NCBI RefSeq assembly: GCF_030272615.1
Contig: NC_081412.1
Span: 19,011,932-19,075,931 of the forward strand
DNA: 64,000 bases
From: Cryptomeria japonica
Lineage: Eukaryota > Streptophyta > Pinopsida > Cupressales > Cupressaceae
Reading direction: 5' to 3'
Position 1 is the stretch's first letter; each line of letters starts with the position of its first letter. A model generated the notes under the pieces. The model saw only the letters and a list, made by a program, of their open reading frames with translations. It ran no database searches and was not told the origin of the DNA. The position numbers were made by a program, and so were the translations under genes. This document shows, one piece after another, positions 33,436 to 45,470 of this stretch.

Positions 33436-35025
33436 TTAGAGGTTTCTCCCAAATATTTTCAAAGTTCTAAGGAATTTCTGACTTCAGACCTCTGGTTCAA
33501 GGCACAAATGAAATAATCTTGATAACCCAAAAATATTAGATGGTAGTACTTGGAGCAAGCTTTCCAACGAGTATAATTTTATAACATTTTGAATTTATTA
33601 TGTTCTTCTTTTTTTAATTTTATGGAATATTGGTTTTTCACCAAACATGAACTTCTCTGTTCAACGCATTGGGAAAAATAGGAAACTAATTCAAAAAAAT
33701 TCTGAAAAATATCTAAGCCCTGGGTATTGATGTCTTCTTTCTAACAAAAAAAATAAAATTGAATTTTGATATATATAGAACAACTTATGTGTTCAAACTT
33801 AAACCTATGTCTGAATTATGACTAGTCAGACTTCAAAACTTTATAAAATGAAAAATATTGAACATATCACTATCAAACCAATTACAAGCCCTGTATATTA
33901 ATGTTACAAACCAAAATTCAAAAGAATTTAATTTTTATCATTTATAGAAAAAAATTTATGCATTTCGGGAGGCACATCACTCTTAAAAAATGTAGTTTGT
34001 TGTAAAAAATTACTTTTCAAGGGAGATGGAAATTTTTTTTTAAAATCCTTCAAAAAAAATTGAAAAAAATGTATATAGAATCTACAAACAAAATGCTACA
34101 AATCGCTAATTCACATCATCTTCAAATTTTTAATAGTTTAAAATTTATAGTTCTCGGAAGTTGAAGATTACCTTAAAAATGTTCATCTCAGTTTTAAAAG
34201 TGGCAAAAAAGTGGGAACTCAATTAAGAGGTTTCCTAGCCTTGAAAACCAAGGTTTGATATACCCGAACGTACTAAGGAGAGCTATTCCTGAGCACTGTC
34301 GTTGACTTGATTTTCATCAAATCATGTTTGTTTTATAGTGGGTTGGATTACTTGGTGTTTAATCGTTCCCACTTGGGTCGTTCCCCTCTCACCGACCGTA
34401 ATGGCTAAAGAGTTATTAGCTCCTCGGGAGGGTAGGCATGCTAAAGATGTACAAATCTCAAACTTAAAGAAAATGCCTCAAGGGTCTGGATTTTTTATTG
34501 TTTGTATAGACAAGAGCATACTCTCCTAACTCTCAGAACTTACTTAAAACACGAAATACAGATTTGTTCTTTAACCAGATAGCAATTTAGGTGCCTAAAA
34601 GGAATTTAAAGAATACACAATGTTTGGTTGATTCTCCTCAGGCAACTTGCAAAGACAATGAATCAGTAGTCATATTGTCTTTGTGCGACAAGCATTTTGT
34701 AAAAACTGATTAGGCTGTGAAAATTTCTCAAACAGATGAATAACAAGCAAGGGTCAACGTTAGTATGATGAAAATTGAACAGAGAACCTGAAGAATGAAA
34801 TTTTCTTTTTAACCAAGAAAATACAGAATCGTACGACAATTCTCACCTAGCCATATGATAATCCGTACCAGATCGTACGACACCTGCAATTTGTCATTCT
34901 AACATATAGGAAATGGCATATGATATTACGCAGTAACTGTACAACAAAAATCCAAAAATTTAAAAATCCAAAAAAAAAATGAAAATAAAAAGTTAGTTTT
35001 GGAGGCCGAAAAAAAGTAGTCTTCT
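33436..35025. other. Non-coding; the part next to 35026 is probably G3 internal leader
   Basis: No gene seen. About 33436-34190 is AT-rich sequence of unknown origin. About 34200-35025 is somewhat less AT-rich and adjoins the G3 primer site, so it is probably the leader of element G3, but no gag frame follows. Confidence 0.45.
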
Positions 35026-35043
35026 GCCCCACAGTGGGCGCCA
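35026..35043 (-). promoter_or_regulatory. G3 primer-binding site
   Basis: On the minus strand TGGCGCCCACTGTGGGGC lies four bases inside the LTR end (CACACACA TTTC). This is the TGGCGCC-type primer site common in plant Ty3-gypsy elements. Confidence 0.88.
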
Positions 35044-35047
35044 GAAA

Positions 35048-36227
35048 TGTGTGTGTGAAAAGTGGAGTAAGGAGTCTATAAGCTGCATGCACAACACTTC
35101 AATTTAGTAATTACATGTATGGTTAGACAAATATAAGCATAAATAAATAAACCATTACAAATTGACCCATTGCCTTCTAAAAGATGTGAGTATAAGATTG
35201 CTCTCATATTTTTATAAGCAATACCAGTGACTAGACTACATGAAGATGAAGAATTTAATCTATATGAGAATGAAATCAAGCAAGATGGATCCAAGATGGA
35301 TGTAAGATGGATGAATAATCAAGCAATAATGAATTCAAGCAATATGGATAAACTAAATATGCAAATATAATCAAAAAGCAAGCAAGCAAGCACAATATAT
35401 ATTCAATGACTCCAGAACAAAAAGTGTATAGTAATAATCTTAAGGGTGGCTCTAGGGTGTCTCTTACGTATTTTGAATGAAAGTTGAAGGCTGAATTTAT
35501 AGAAATTCACAACAGAGATCAAGCAAAAAGCTCAATTTAGGATTAATTGAAATAATTGAGAAATCAGATTTAGTTAACTTCGAGATAGATTCCAATTATA
35601 GTTTAATCGGAATGCATTCAAATTATAAGTTAGAGTTGATTTGGTGATAAGAATTAATTAATTCCATGCACTTGTGATAAAAATAGGTAATTCCATGCGA
35701 TTATTTGATTTATTCAAGAAAAGAGGCTTTTGAATGCAACTGAACTTCTTTTTTTCAAAAGCACTGAGCTCTAATTTTGGAGAATGATTAATAATTCAAT
35801 TTTAATTGTTTTTCTGACTTCAAGTTAATCTCAATTTAGAAGAAGAAATAATATCTCAAGTTTGATTTTTCTCAATTCAATTCTTTTATTTATTTTCAAT
35901 TTAACTCTTGCTTTGCATATTGATTCCTCTTTGTAATGAATTAATTCCTTTTTGCATGATTAAATGGTAAATTTATTAATTAATTAAATATGCTAGGATA
36001 TTTAATATATTAAATAAGATTATTGATCAAAGTGATATTCTTGGAATGATCCAATTAATTAAATAAATATTTAATTAATATTGAGTGATTGATTTGCCAT
36101 GTGACATTAAATGATTAAAGAATTGAATATGTGCTCAAGATTGATTTAATTGCCTTTGGTTAGGACCTTGGTGGTTTTGTCGATATTAGGGACCCATGGT
36201 TTAGATGACCAATTTTAGGGTATTACA
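35048..36227 (-). repeat. G3: isolated LTR (about 1180 bp) of a truncated Ty3-gypsy element
   Basis: Minus-strand start TGTAATACCCTAAAATTGG and end CCACTTTTCACACACA, then the primer site. A TATA-like CTATAAATTCAGCC lies near 35495-35503 on the minus strand. No second copy exists in the window and the outer flank is CCACT. This is a 5' LTR whose coding body is missing, with the leader running into unrelated sequence to the left. Confidence 0.8.
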
Positions 36228-36232
36228 CCACT

Positions 36233-36944
36233 AACAACCCTAACATAAGCCCTTCCCTCCTTCTGGAGCTTGGCTCCTCCAACAAGAAATTTATAAAGCG
36301 GGCCTACCACTTGGAGGACTCTAAACCCACCAAGAAAGTGAGAATCCAATAGATTGACTCTGACATGGAAATTACTGACAAAGCTAACACCCCCCCATCG
36401 CTCTATGAGATTGGCTTTCAAACCCCTAGAGAAATCCTTGAAAGATCGCTCCTCTTCCCATGAGACTGGGGATACCATCCCCTCTGGCAATGTGACCCCA
36501 TCTCATTCCACTTCGGCCCCACATTCTGTGACCTCTACCCATGTCTCTGAGAGCCCCAAAAATTCCATGAGCCTGGATGTTGGACCTAAATCTCATGCCA
36601 ACTCTTTGTCCCCTAGCCCTAGGTTTGAAAAAATGGTCGCGATGGAGGAAGTGAGCAGTTCCAAAGAGGAAGTGGAAGGAAAACTAGTGGAGTTAGAGAA
36701 AAAAGGCGATAAATTGATCAAAATTACCACTAGAGCGAAGGCAACCAAGAAAAAATTGTATGATGTCTCCAGGTTCGCTTTAAATGTCATGCACAGTTTT
36801 GCAACTACTCTTTGTCTCCTACAGGAAACCACCCACAAAGGTAAAGAAAAGGAGGAAGAGGACTATAAAGACCTCTTCAAATTCCTCACGAAAGAATGGG
36901 CGAGGAAGATCCTTCCCAAGAGGAGCCACAACAAAAAGAAGTAA
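36233..36944 (+). pseudogene. Unrecognised coding remnant with a coiled-coil-like C-terminus
   Basis: One frame reads GSSNKKFIKRAYHLEDSKP, KKVRIQ, a TAG stop, IDSDMEITDKANTPPSLYEI and GFQTPREILERSLL, and then fails. The next frame takes over near 36450 and runs to a TAA at 36944 (Ser/Thr-rich section, then FEKMVAMEEVSSSKEEVEGK, a KLVELEKKGDKLIKITTRAK helix and a basic KRSHNKKK end). The switch looks like a frameshift in one older protein of at least 230 residues. Downstream, GGGTCAGCCCC and TTGCTTTTAATATCAAAAAC resemble a plant LINE 3' end, so this may be LINE-carried sequence. Function unknown. Confidence 0.5.
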
Positions 36945-39900
36945 TTGTGTTTGCTATGGGATGGTTTTTTGGGTTTTTGAATGGCCCTCATGGCTTCTCG
37001 GATTATAGTTATGGTTGTTGGTTACTGATGGACTTAATTATCTTCTGCCCTGCATGGCATACTTTATCTAAGACTTTTATATACTCTGTTAATTTGCGTA
37101 AAATGTTTAAAGTTTTTGATAGAGGCAAGTGTAGGAGGTTGTGATTTTGTTGTTTATCTGCTAACAATTACTTGTCTGTTGTTGTCTTGACTGTACTTGG
37201 GTCAGCCCCTTAGATTTTGGTTGCTTTTAATATCAAAAACATGTAAAATCAATAGATGTTTTATTGATTAGTACTTGTATCATAAAGATGTGTAAGAGTT
37301 AAGTTGATAAAAAATTATACTAGTACTTGCACCAAAAGAGGGTGCAAGAGTTACACCGATAGCAAGATATAAATGAATCATTTGAGATGAAGAGATGCTA
37401 CATTCATTATTAGAGAAATAAATAGAGTTGATTGATTGGTTTCTAACTTTTTTTCTCCAATTACATTTTATTTTAAGAATAAAAATCATAAAAAATATGA
37501 TTAATGTTTATACAATTAAAATTTATTTTATTAATAAATAAATTAATACATCAATTTTATTTTCTATCATATTAGTCTCTCATCCATGAAGTTAGACCAA
37601 AATTTGATAGACCTACTACTTTATAAATTGGCCTATCTTATTTGTTCATTCCTGTCTCACATCCACAAAGTTTGATCAAGTTGTAAATTGGCCTAGAAAG
37701 GTCAAATTTGTGTTACCTTGTTTCTTTTAAGTAGTTGTAATTACTATAAATCTTAGGAGCTCATCCAAGTCACCTTGACAAGAGAGTTGAAGTTAATGGA
37801 TTATTATAGGTTTAGAAGCAAAACTGGTATTCTATATTTAAGTAATGCAATTCAATATTTCTTATTATTTGTTGTATTCTATAAAATGATCTTTAAGTAA
37901 TGCAATTCAAAAGTTCTTACCATTTGGTTTTGCATATGTGACCATTTAATTTTGATAGAATTCCTTATTTTGTTGAGAGACCAAAATGATAACAGGCAAA
38001 TAATTTTACTTGACATAACTTTGACTTTTGAGGAGAAAGAAATACCTTTAAAAAATCATATGAAATTAAAAAAAATATCATCTCATAGTCATGAAAAATG
38101 TATTTAATTAATCGATATCATTGAACTTTCTACCTTGATAATATTCATCATAGAAAGAGCCACAAACAACTCATTATTCATATGAACTTTATCGAGATAT
38201 TAATTGAAGCCATCAAAAAAATGAACAACTAATGGATCATTGGATAATATCATAGTACCAAACTTTCTCTCTTCATTTTTTTCCATACAATTTTATCTTA
38301 GCCATGTTTTAAGTAAAATGTGTAGCAATGAAATATCCTTTTTAGATAAGCTTCACATAAATTTGTTTTGCCAAGTTTATTATATATTAATTTCTTAGAA
38401 ATAGCCACAAATTTTTTAAAGCCATGAAGTATACACTTAGCAAATGAATAGAGCGGAGAATTTTTTTGTCTCATAGTAGTTTTCACTCATTTTCAAATTA
38501 AAAAAATAGGTATTTGCATTTCATCATAGAAAGAGCCACACACCTCTCATTGCGATCTCTTAGAATTTTACATTATATCTTAACAAGTTGTTTCCAAATA
38601 GATCGTTGTTTTTGTTTGCATAAGAACAATGTGATTTGACTATTTGAAGAAAGTGGCATAGTTTTCATGCATTAAATAAGACTAGAAAATAAACCTTTGT
38701 AAACCAACAAATTGAATAGTAAAAATATTAAATTAGTATTTGATCCAATCGTCTTTCAACAATAATATTTGATACAAACAAGTAAAACAGATAAGACCTC
38801 TTGTGGACGTTTCAAAGCTCCACCTTCCAACTGAAATCAATTTCCAACTCAACTAAAAACTATCAAAATCTACAAACCTTTGAAACCATACAAAACATAT
38901 AAAGCATACAATCCTTTAAACCCCTAAAAATCTCAAATTCAAATAAAACAAAACCTACTTGTGTATATTTCATAATGTCCATCTTTTGCTAATTTTTTAA
39001 TTTATCACCATAACTTGATCTGAAAGAAATTCTAAAATGTGAACAAGAAGAAAGTAAATAAAGTAAGATATCTATATTATCCACAAAATGTAGGTCATAT
39101 GGTTAAGTCAATAAAGACAAATGATAATGACAACTTCCAATTTCTAGCTTCAAATGTTGCACAAATAATTTGAGTCTCACAAATGGGACATGCATTAGTT
39201 ATTATCTATTTCTTATATCACATATAATGATTTATCTATTAAAAAAATTTACATTCCAATATAGATCTCATAATAATGTAATAATCTCTTAAGGTAATTT
39301 GAAATTATAATATAATAATTTTATACTACATGATTTTGGGATATGTCCTTTCTAATTTATTAAACTATAATTATAAGATGTGTTGTCAAGTATATAACTA
39401 ACATTAAAATATAATTGATATAAAAAATTAATATATAAATGATATATAAATATATAAAATCAGTAAATACAAAAAATAAAAGAAAAATATATATTAATCT
39501 GAAAAGTTAAAATAATGAAAAAAAAAGTTAAAAACTTTTATTCCAAAAAAAAAGTTATATATTGAAATTTAAATAAGTTTTTAAAACTTTTATTTATTCT
39601 TTTGATTGATCAATATGAATTGATATGAATTTTATATAATTCTACACTACTCAAACGAATGTAATTTTCATTACGAAATATTCTTCTTAACGAAGAGTTC
39701 AACTAAACATGTGATTATCAAAAAAAAACTTATATAGGGGCATGTATTTCATGGATAGCTAAAAAAATTTTTGATCAATTAAAAACTAACTCTCATCAAC
39801 TTCTATGTGAAACAAGGTGGTGGAAAAGGCCAAAAGAAGCATGGGAAGAAAATGAGTGCATTTTTTGTCCTATTGAGGTAGTAGAATTAAAAAAAAATCA

Positions 39901-40963
39901 TTATGGAAGGTGGTGTCTTTAGGAACATAAGGAACAAACATGTAAATATCTTATTGTGATTTGAGCTTCTCGATTCGATTGTGTATATCTTTGATGTAAA
40001 AAAGATATACATAGTCAAATCCAAAGCTTAAACACAATAAGTCCTATGGATTGTGGAAATCTAATAACAACAATATAAATATCGTGATGACTAGTTCTTG
40101 GTATAGTTTATTCACTGAAAGGACTATTAAAAAGTTGGGGTAGTTCATCAACACCTTGAATAGTAAAAAGATTAAGATGCATGAGTCAAAAAGGACCACA
40201 CTAACTATTGTATAAATTATTAATTATTTTTTGAGCTATCTATTTTTCATACAAAACACTTGATAATAAACACAAAATCTACAAATCACAATGGATTTTT
40301 ATGTGAGCTCTACTGGTTCGGTCCTCTTAATCTGCCTTTTCAATATTGCTTTATAGAAAAAAAATGTGCTGAAAAATTATTCTGTTATACGAATTTATGT
40401 TTTTACAATTATACTGTTTTGTGTGGAAAATAATCATTACCATTAGATATTTTTAGCTTCATAAAAATTGAAAGTTTTTTTTGACCTTTTGTGTATATAT
40501 ATTAAATAAAAATAAAAGAAAAAGTGAAATTTAGAGTAGTGAACAAATTTCTATTTGATCGACATAATTAATTTTCGTTGTTAAGAAAAGAGAGAAAGAT
40601 GGAGAAACGAGAAAATCGTATGTAGGTTGAAGTGCGTAAGGAATTAATCGCATATCTCAAAACTCGACCACACGACATGAGAAGCCTCAATTATGAGAGC
40701 AGAGGGGAGCAATCTTACCTACTTTAGAATTAACAGGAAATAAGATAATGACAGCTACCAACTTTGAAATTGACAGGATTTAATAAAATAAAGATAATAG
40801 TCTAAAAAATTAGTATACTAAATGACAAATATATAAAAATGCTTGAACCGAATTTATAATTTCTGCATCTTTGTCGACAACATGACATGGCATGAGAAGC
40901 GCAATTATGAAGGATAGAGGGGGGGATGATGAGATGGAACCACATCACTGAATAAGACTTCGA
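36945..40963. other. AT-rich intergenic sequence, no gene
   Basis: Only small local duplications: TTTAAGTAATGCAATTCAA (about 37837, 37890), CATCATAGAAAGAGCCACA (about 38147, 38521) and GACATG.GAAGC.CAATTATGA (about 40674, 40893). No frame above background, no LTR or structural RNA recognised. Confidence 0.6.
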
Positions 40964-42998
40964 CAATGGCTATGCAGCGGACAAAACGGTCTGCCCATGC
41001 CATGCCTTCCCTTTTCCATGCCCCCATGCCATACGACCCCCGTCCCTTCAAACGGTCCAATCAAACGTACATCACCGTACTGGGCTATGCGCAGGGGTAT
41101 AAGTATTGATGACCATTAATTTTTTTTTATTATTATTAACCTTTAATGTTTTAAGTTATATTGTTTTAAGTTTTACTCGTTTAACTTTTTTTTAAATTTT
41201 ATTTTTATTGTTTATGTTTTAATGTTTTATTTTTTTATTTTTTTATTATTTTATTTTTATTAAATTATTATTCTAATAATATGTTTGGTGAATGTTTAAT
41301 AAAACATAAAAACATAAACAATAAAAATAAAATTTTAAAGGAAGTTAAACAAGTAAAACTTAAAACAATATAAATTAAAACAAGGTTAATAATAAAAATA
41401 AAACTTTACTGACCCTCAAGACTTATACTGTTTTTATTAACCTTGTTTTAATTTATATTGTTTTAAGTTTTACTTGTTTAACTTCTTTTAAAATTTTATT
41501 TTTATTTTTTATGTTTTTATGTTTTATTAAACATTCACCAAAAATACATCTATCAAATCAAAAAATTTAACTTGTGTGTAATTTATATACATTCTATTGT
41601 AAATTTGAGCAAAAAGTTGTAGTTTGAATTAAATTTTTACTTATGTGAAATTTTTACTTGTGTAATTTTCCCTTAAGAATGGCATCTTTAAAGTTCAATC
41701 TTTCAATATTAAACATTCACCAAACAGACAGAATCTTCCAATATTAAACATTCACCAAAAATAAACCTATCAAATCAAATTTTGAATAAATATATTTTAA
41801 ATTTTCAATCTATATACAATATTTACATAGTTTGAATTTAATTTTTTATTTGTTTGTAATTTATATACATTCAGCAAAAAGTTATAGTTTGAATTAAATT
41901 TTCAGTTATGTGCAATTTTTACTTATGTGTAATTTTCCCTCAAGAATGAAGTTCAATCTTCTTTTATTCTTAAGATTTTTAGAATAATTAAACATATAAT
42001 ATATGATTATAACATTTATATAAATAAATTCAAAAATAATTATACTTATTAAGAACTTCTTGCTTTTAATGTTTTTAATATGTACTTTGTAAAAATAAAA
42101 TAATAATATTATTAAAATTTTAAATTAATATATATCTTAAAAACACAATATATTATGGATGTTTTAGTTCATAATAAATATTTAAATAAATAAATACAAA
42201 TTATTTTGGTGAATGTTTAATATTGGAAGATTCTGTATTTTTGGTGAATGTTTACTATTGAAAGATTGAACTTTAAAGATGCCATTCTTAAGGGAAAATT
42301 ACACAAGTAAAAATTTCACATAAGTAAAAATTTAATTCAAACTACAACTTTTTGCTCAAATTTACAATAGAATGTATATAAATTACACACAAGTTAAAAT
42401 TTTTGATTTGATAGATGTATTTTTGGTGAATGTTTAATAAAACATAAAAACATAAAAAATAAAAATAAAATTTTAAAAGAAGTTAAACAAGTAAAACTTA
42501 AAACAATATAAATTAAAACAAAGTTAATAAAAACAGTATAAGTCTTGACGGTCAGTAAAGTTTTATTTTTATTATTAACCTTGTTTTAATTTATATTGTT
42601 TTAAGTTTTACTTGTTTAACTTCCTTTAAATTTTTATTTTTATTGTTTATGTTTTTATGTTTTATTAAACATTCACCAAACATATTATTAGAATAATAAT
42701 TTAATGAAAATAAAACAATAAAATAAATAAATAAATAAAACATTAAAACATAAACAATAAAAATAAAATTTTAAAAAAAGTTAAATGAGTAAAACTTAAA
42801 ACAATATAACTTAAAACATTAAAGGTTAATAATAAAAAAAAAATTAATGCTCATCAAGACTTATACCCCTGCGCATAGCCCAGTATGATGATGTACGTTT
42901 GATTGGACTGTTTGAAGGGACGGGGTCATATGGCATGGGGGCATGGAAAAGGGAAGGCATGGCATGGGCGGGCTGTTTTGTCCACTGCATAGCCATTG
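40964..42998. mobile_element. Foldback element with about 800-bp terminal inverted repeats
   Basis: The left arm 40964-41762 is inverted at 42204-42998. CAATGGCTATGCAG.GGACA, GCCCATGCCATGCCTTCCC, GGGCTATGCGCAGGGGTATA and ACATTCACCAAA.A blocks all match in order. The outer ~140 bp are GC-richer, the rest extremely AT-rich. A second inversion is nested in each arm: a roughly 110-bp unit (AACCTTGTTTTAATTTATAT, ...TTTTACTTGTTTAACTTC) alternates + - + in the left arm and - + - in the right. No coding frame. The target duplication is unresolved (flanks share only CTT). It is a non-autonomous DNA element, possibly Mutator-like by arm length, but that is a guess. Confidence 0.9.
41763..42203. other. 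Loop of the foldback element
   Basis: AT-rich, non-coding. The first half (to about 41990) is a diverged direct copy of arm sequence (AAAAAGTTATAGTTTGAATT, TTTTCCCTCAAGAATG), so the arm unit exists a third time. Confidence 0.7.
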
Positions 42999-44132
42999 CC
43001 CTTTAGGCCTTTAGGAACCAGTCTTGTTGGTGTACCGGTTGATGCACCATCTTTACCAATGACTGGCAATTTTGACCCAAATACATCAACTGAAAGGTCG
43101 AGGAATCTTCATTATAGTACTATTAATCTAATATTATTATTATTTTTATTTGATTGACGGTACAAATCACTATTTTTCTAAAATTATGAGAGGAGGAAAC
43201 TTCCAAGAAAAGAGAGAAAGATGCACATGGAGAAGTGTGAAGAAAAGTGCATACGAAAGAACGTGAATGAGCAGTATTCATTCACACATCTTTTTAGTGC
43301 AATTTGTTGTATACAACTATTCTTCTTCTATGTGATTATTAAAGTTTCTTTCAAACAAAAATAGTTTTTAGTGGAAGAGGTGACCACTGCACTTATAAAG
43401 ATATTAAGATTTTCTTTGTTTTTTTACTGCTTACTTATTTTTATAGACTATTCTAACATAGGGAAAGGAGTCAGTGGTGGACATAGCTAATTTCATGTAT
43501 TTCATGGACGACTTTTTTTGTTCTCTCCTTATACGACTTAACTGCTTAAAGCTATTGTTTTGGCTTTAGTAATGATGCACGTTGTGGAATTGATTATATG
43601 CACAAAGGTCAAAAAGTACAAATTTCAAAGTGCGTTCCAATGCATAATCACATTTGCGACAATAGTAGATAACTCAAAATAGCCAGTAGTAGTGGACAAA
43701 TGTCCCAGTAGTTAAGCACAAATGACCTAGTAGTGGTGCACAAATGTCCCAGTAATAGGCTAATTATGGTAGAAAAAGCTAAAAATATATCTACTATTGG
43801 TATATGTGATATATATTAATGGACCTTCCATTACCATTTTTTTTTGGCTCCTGCTATGTTTACTAACGGGGCGTAAGGTTGACAAAAAGATGATGGTTAT
43901 TGGTCCTATGTCCACTATTTTCTCTTTTCCCCTAGTTATCTCAAGTTTTATTGTTTTTCATTAATAGCTAAAATTATTGTAGCATATTGTGTAAAAAAGA
44001 AGGGAAAGTAACATGAAAGAAAATAATAGAGTGGAGTTTATTTCAAATGTTGGTAAGGGAAGCTCTGCTAGGGTTTGAGGTTGTGTACTTCTTTTTTCAG
44101 ACCGCATTTATTGCGGGATTCTAGAGTTTATT
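42999..44132. other. Spacer before the LINE
   Basis: No gene. A short decayed repeat at about 43680-43760 (CAGTAGTAGTGGACAAATGTC; CTAGTAGTGGTGCACAAATGTC) has a roughly 30-35-bp unit. Sequence just upstream of 44133 may be the LINE 5' leader. Confidence 0.5.
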
Positions 44133-44690
44133 ATGGCTTCGGCCAACTTTAGCCCAACAATTGATGTTGGTGCTAGAGTTGTTGTGACGGACCCTCATAG
44201 TGCCTCAGAACAAACGCCCTCTCCAATTTATTCTAAAAATGTTTCACGAGGTATGTCCTCGCTTGATGTTGTGCTTCCTATTCAAGATTTTGATAATGCC
44301 TATGAGTGGCTTGAAAAATGCACTTTGATAGTTTATTTTGTGGGTAGGATCCCTCCTGAAAGCATGCTTCGTGACTATGTCGCCAAAGCCTAGTCTGCTC
44401 ATGGAGTCCGACTTGATGGCATCTAAAGCCTCACCAAGGGTTTCTTTTTGTTTCGCTTCTTGAACCCTTCCCATGTTGAGGCTATCCTCTCTCATGGGTC
44501 ATGGACCGTTCAGTCTTCCCTTCTAGTTTTCTAGCGTTGGTCTCAAGACTTTTTTGTCCTAGATGATAAAAAGTTGCAAGTCTCGGTCTGGGTTAAGTTC
44601 CCTGGTCATCCTTTGCCTTGTTGGCCTTTCATGCAATCTATTGCTCAGTCTCAGTTCAAATTTTTTGCGCAATAGCTTCTCCTCTCTTGG
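44133..44690 (+). pseudogene. LINE ORF1 fragment (DUF4283-like)
   Basis: After an ATG at 44133 (MASANFSPTIDVGAR), then ending VAKA and a stop, the frame continues as FLFRFLNPSHVEAILSHGSW, a stop, then WSQDFFVLDDK and VSVWVKFPGHPLPCWPF. The pattern (F.F....VE.IL..G.W, then VWV..PG.PLP.W) is that of the DUF4283 domain of plant L1-like ORF1 proteins, which bind element RNA. Three stops. The zinc-knuckle part is missing: endonuclease begins only about 30 bp later. Confidence 0.7.
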
Positions 44691-44717
44691 GGACAAGGAT
44701 GACATGCAAGATTTTTC

Positions 44718-45470
44718 ATGAATCACATCTCATGGAATGTTCAAGTTCTCACAGACCTCACCAGAAAGTATTCTGTTAGAGATGTTCATCAACGTGTTTT
44801 AGGCCTAGATGTTCTCTGCCTCCAGGAAGTTAAAATTGTTGGTTTCGTGCTTACTGATGCATGTCGTGTTATTTGGCCTGATAGCCTAGTTTTTGCTTCC
44901 CAGCATGAGGCTGGTTGAGGTGGAGTTGCTACTCTCATTTCACCTCATTGTCTTTATGTGGTTATTTCTCATGGTTTTGATCCCATGCAGTGCATTGTAT
45001 GGGTTTTGTTGTCAATTGATACTGATTCTATTGGGATTGTTAATGTTTATGCTCCTAATGATGCAGTCGATAGATCACACTTATGGCATTGGATTGTTGA
45101 TACTCTACCACTTGCAACTTGGGTCATGTGTGGTGACTTTGATATGGTTGAGGTGGCGACCGATAAGGATGGGATTTTGCCTTTTCAATGGACAACTAGC
45201 GAGAGGGAAGCCTAGTACTATATGCATAATAAGTTGGGTCTTTTTTACCCCAACACCAACTGTCGCCGCCTAGGTGGGGTCTAGCACACTTGGTCTAATT
45301 TCAAAGTTGACTCACACAGAATCTTTAAAAGGCTTGATTGTGCTATGATAACTGTGCAATCTTTTTTTTCTTTTTCTGAAGATCAAGATCTTCCCGTCAC
45401 TCCTCTCGTTGATGTGATGTTGTCTGATCACTTCCCCATAAAATTTAGCATTGAATGGCAGCTAGCTAGG
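44718..45470 (+). pseudogene. LINE apurinic-type endonuclease
   Basis: Endonuclease-exonuclease-phosphatase blocks appear in order: HISWNVQ, VLCLQEVKI, a stop after SQHEAG, SIGIVNVYAPNDAVDR, ATWVMCGDFDMVE, a frameshift or stop near 45213, FKRLDCAM and LSDHFPIKF. These are the catalytic N, E, N, D and D-H positions of L1-type LINEs. The enzyme nicks the target DNA to prime reverse transcription. Confidence 0.88.

Noticed and set aside
36945-40963. Possible host gene or endogenous pararetrovirus in the long AT-rich interval
   Set aside because: No frame of useful length, no RT, coat or movement-protein motif, no exon-like GC islands.
40961-43001. 9-bp Mutator-type target duplication around the foldback element
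   Set aside because: The flanks (AAGACTTCGA and CCCTTTAGGC) share only CTT; no 8- or 9-bp match was found, so the superfamily is left open.
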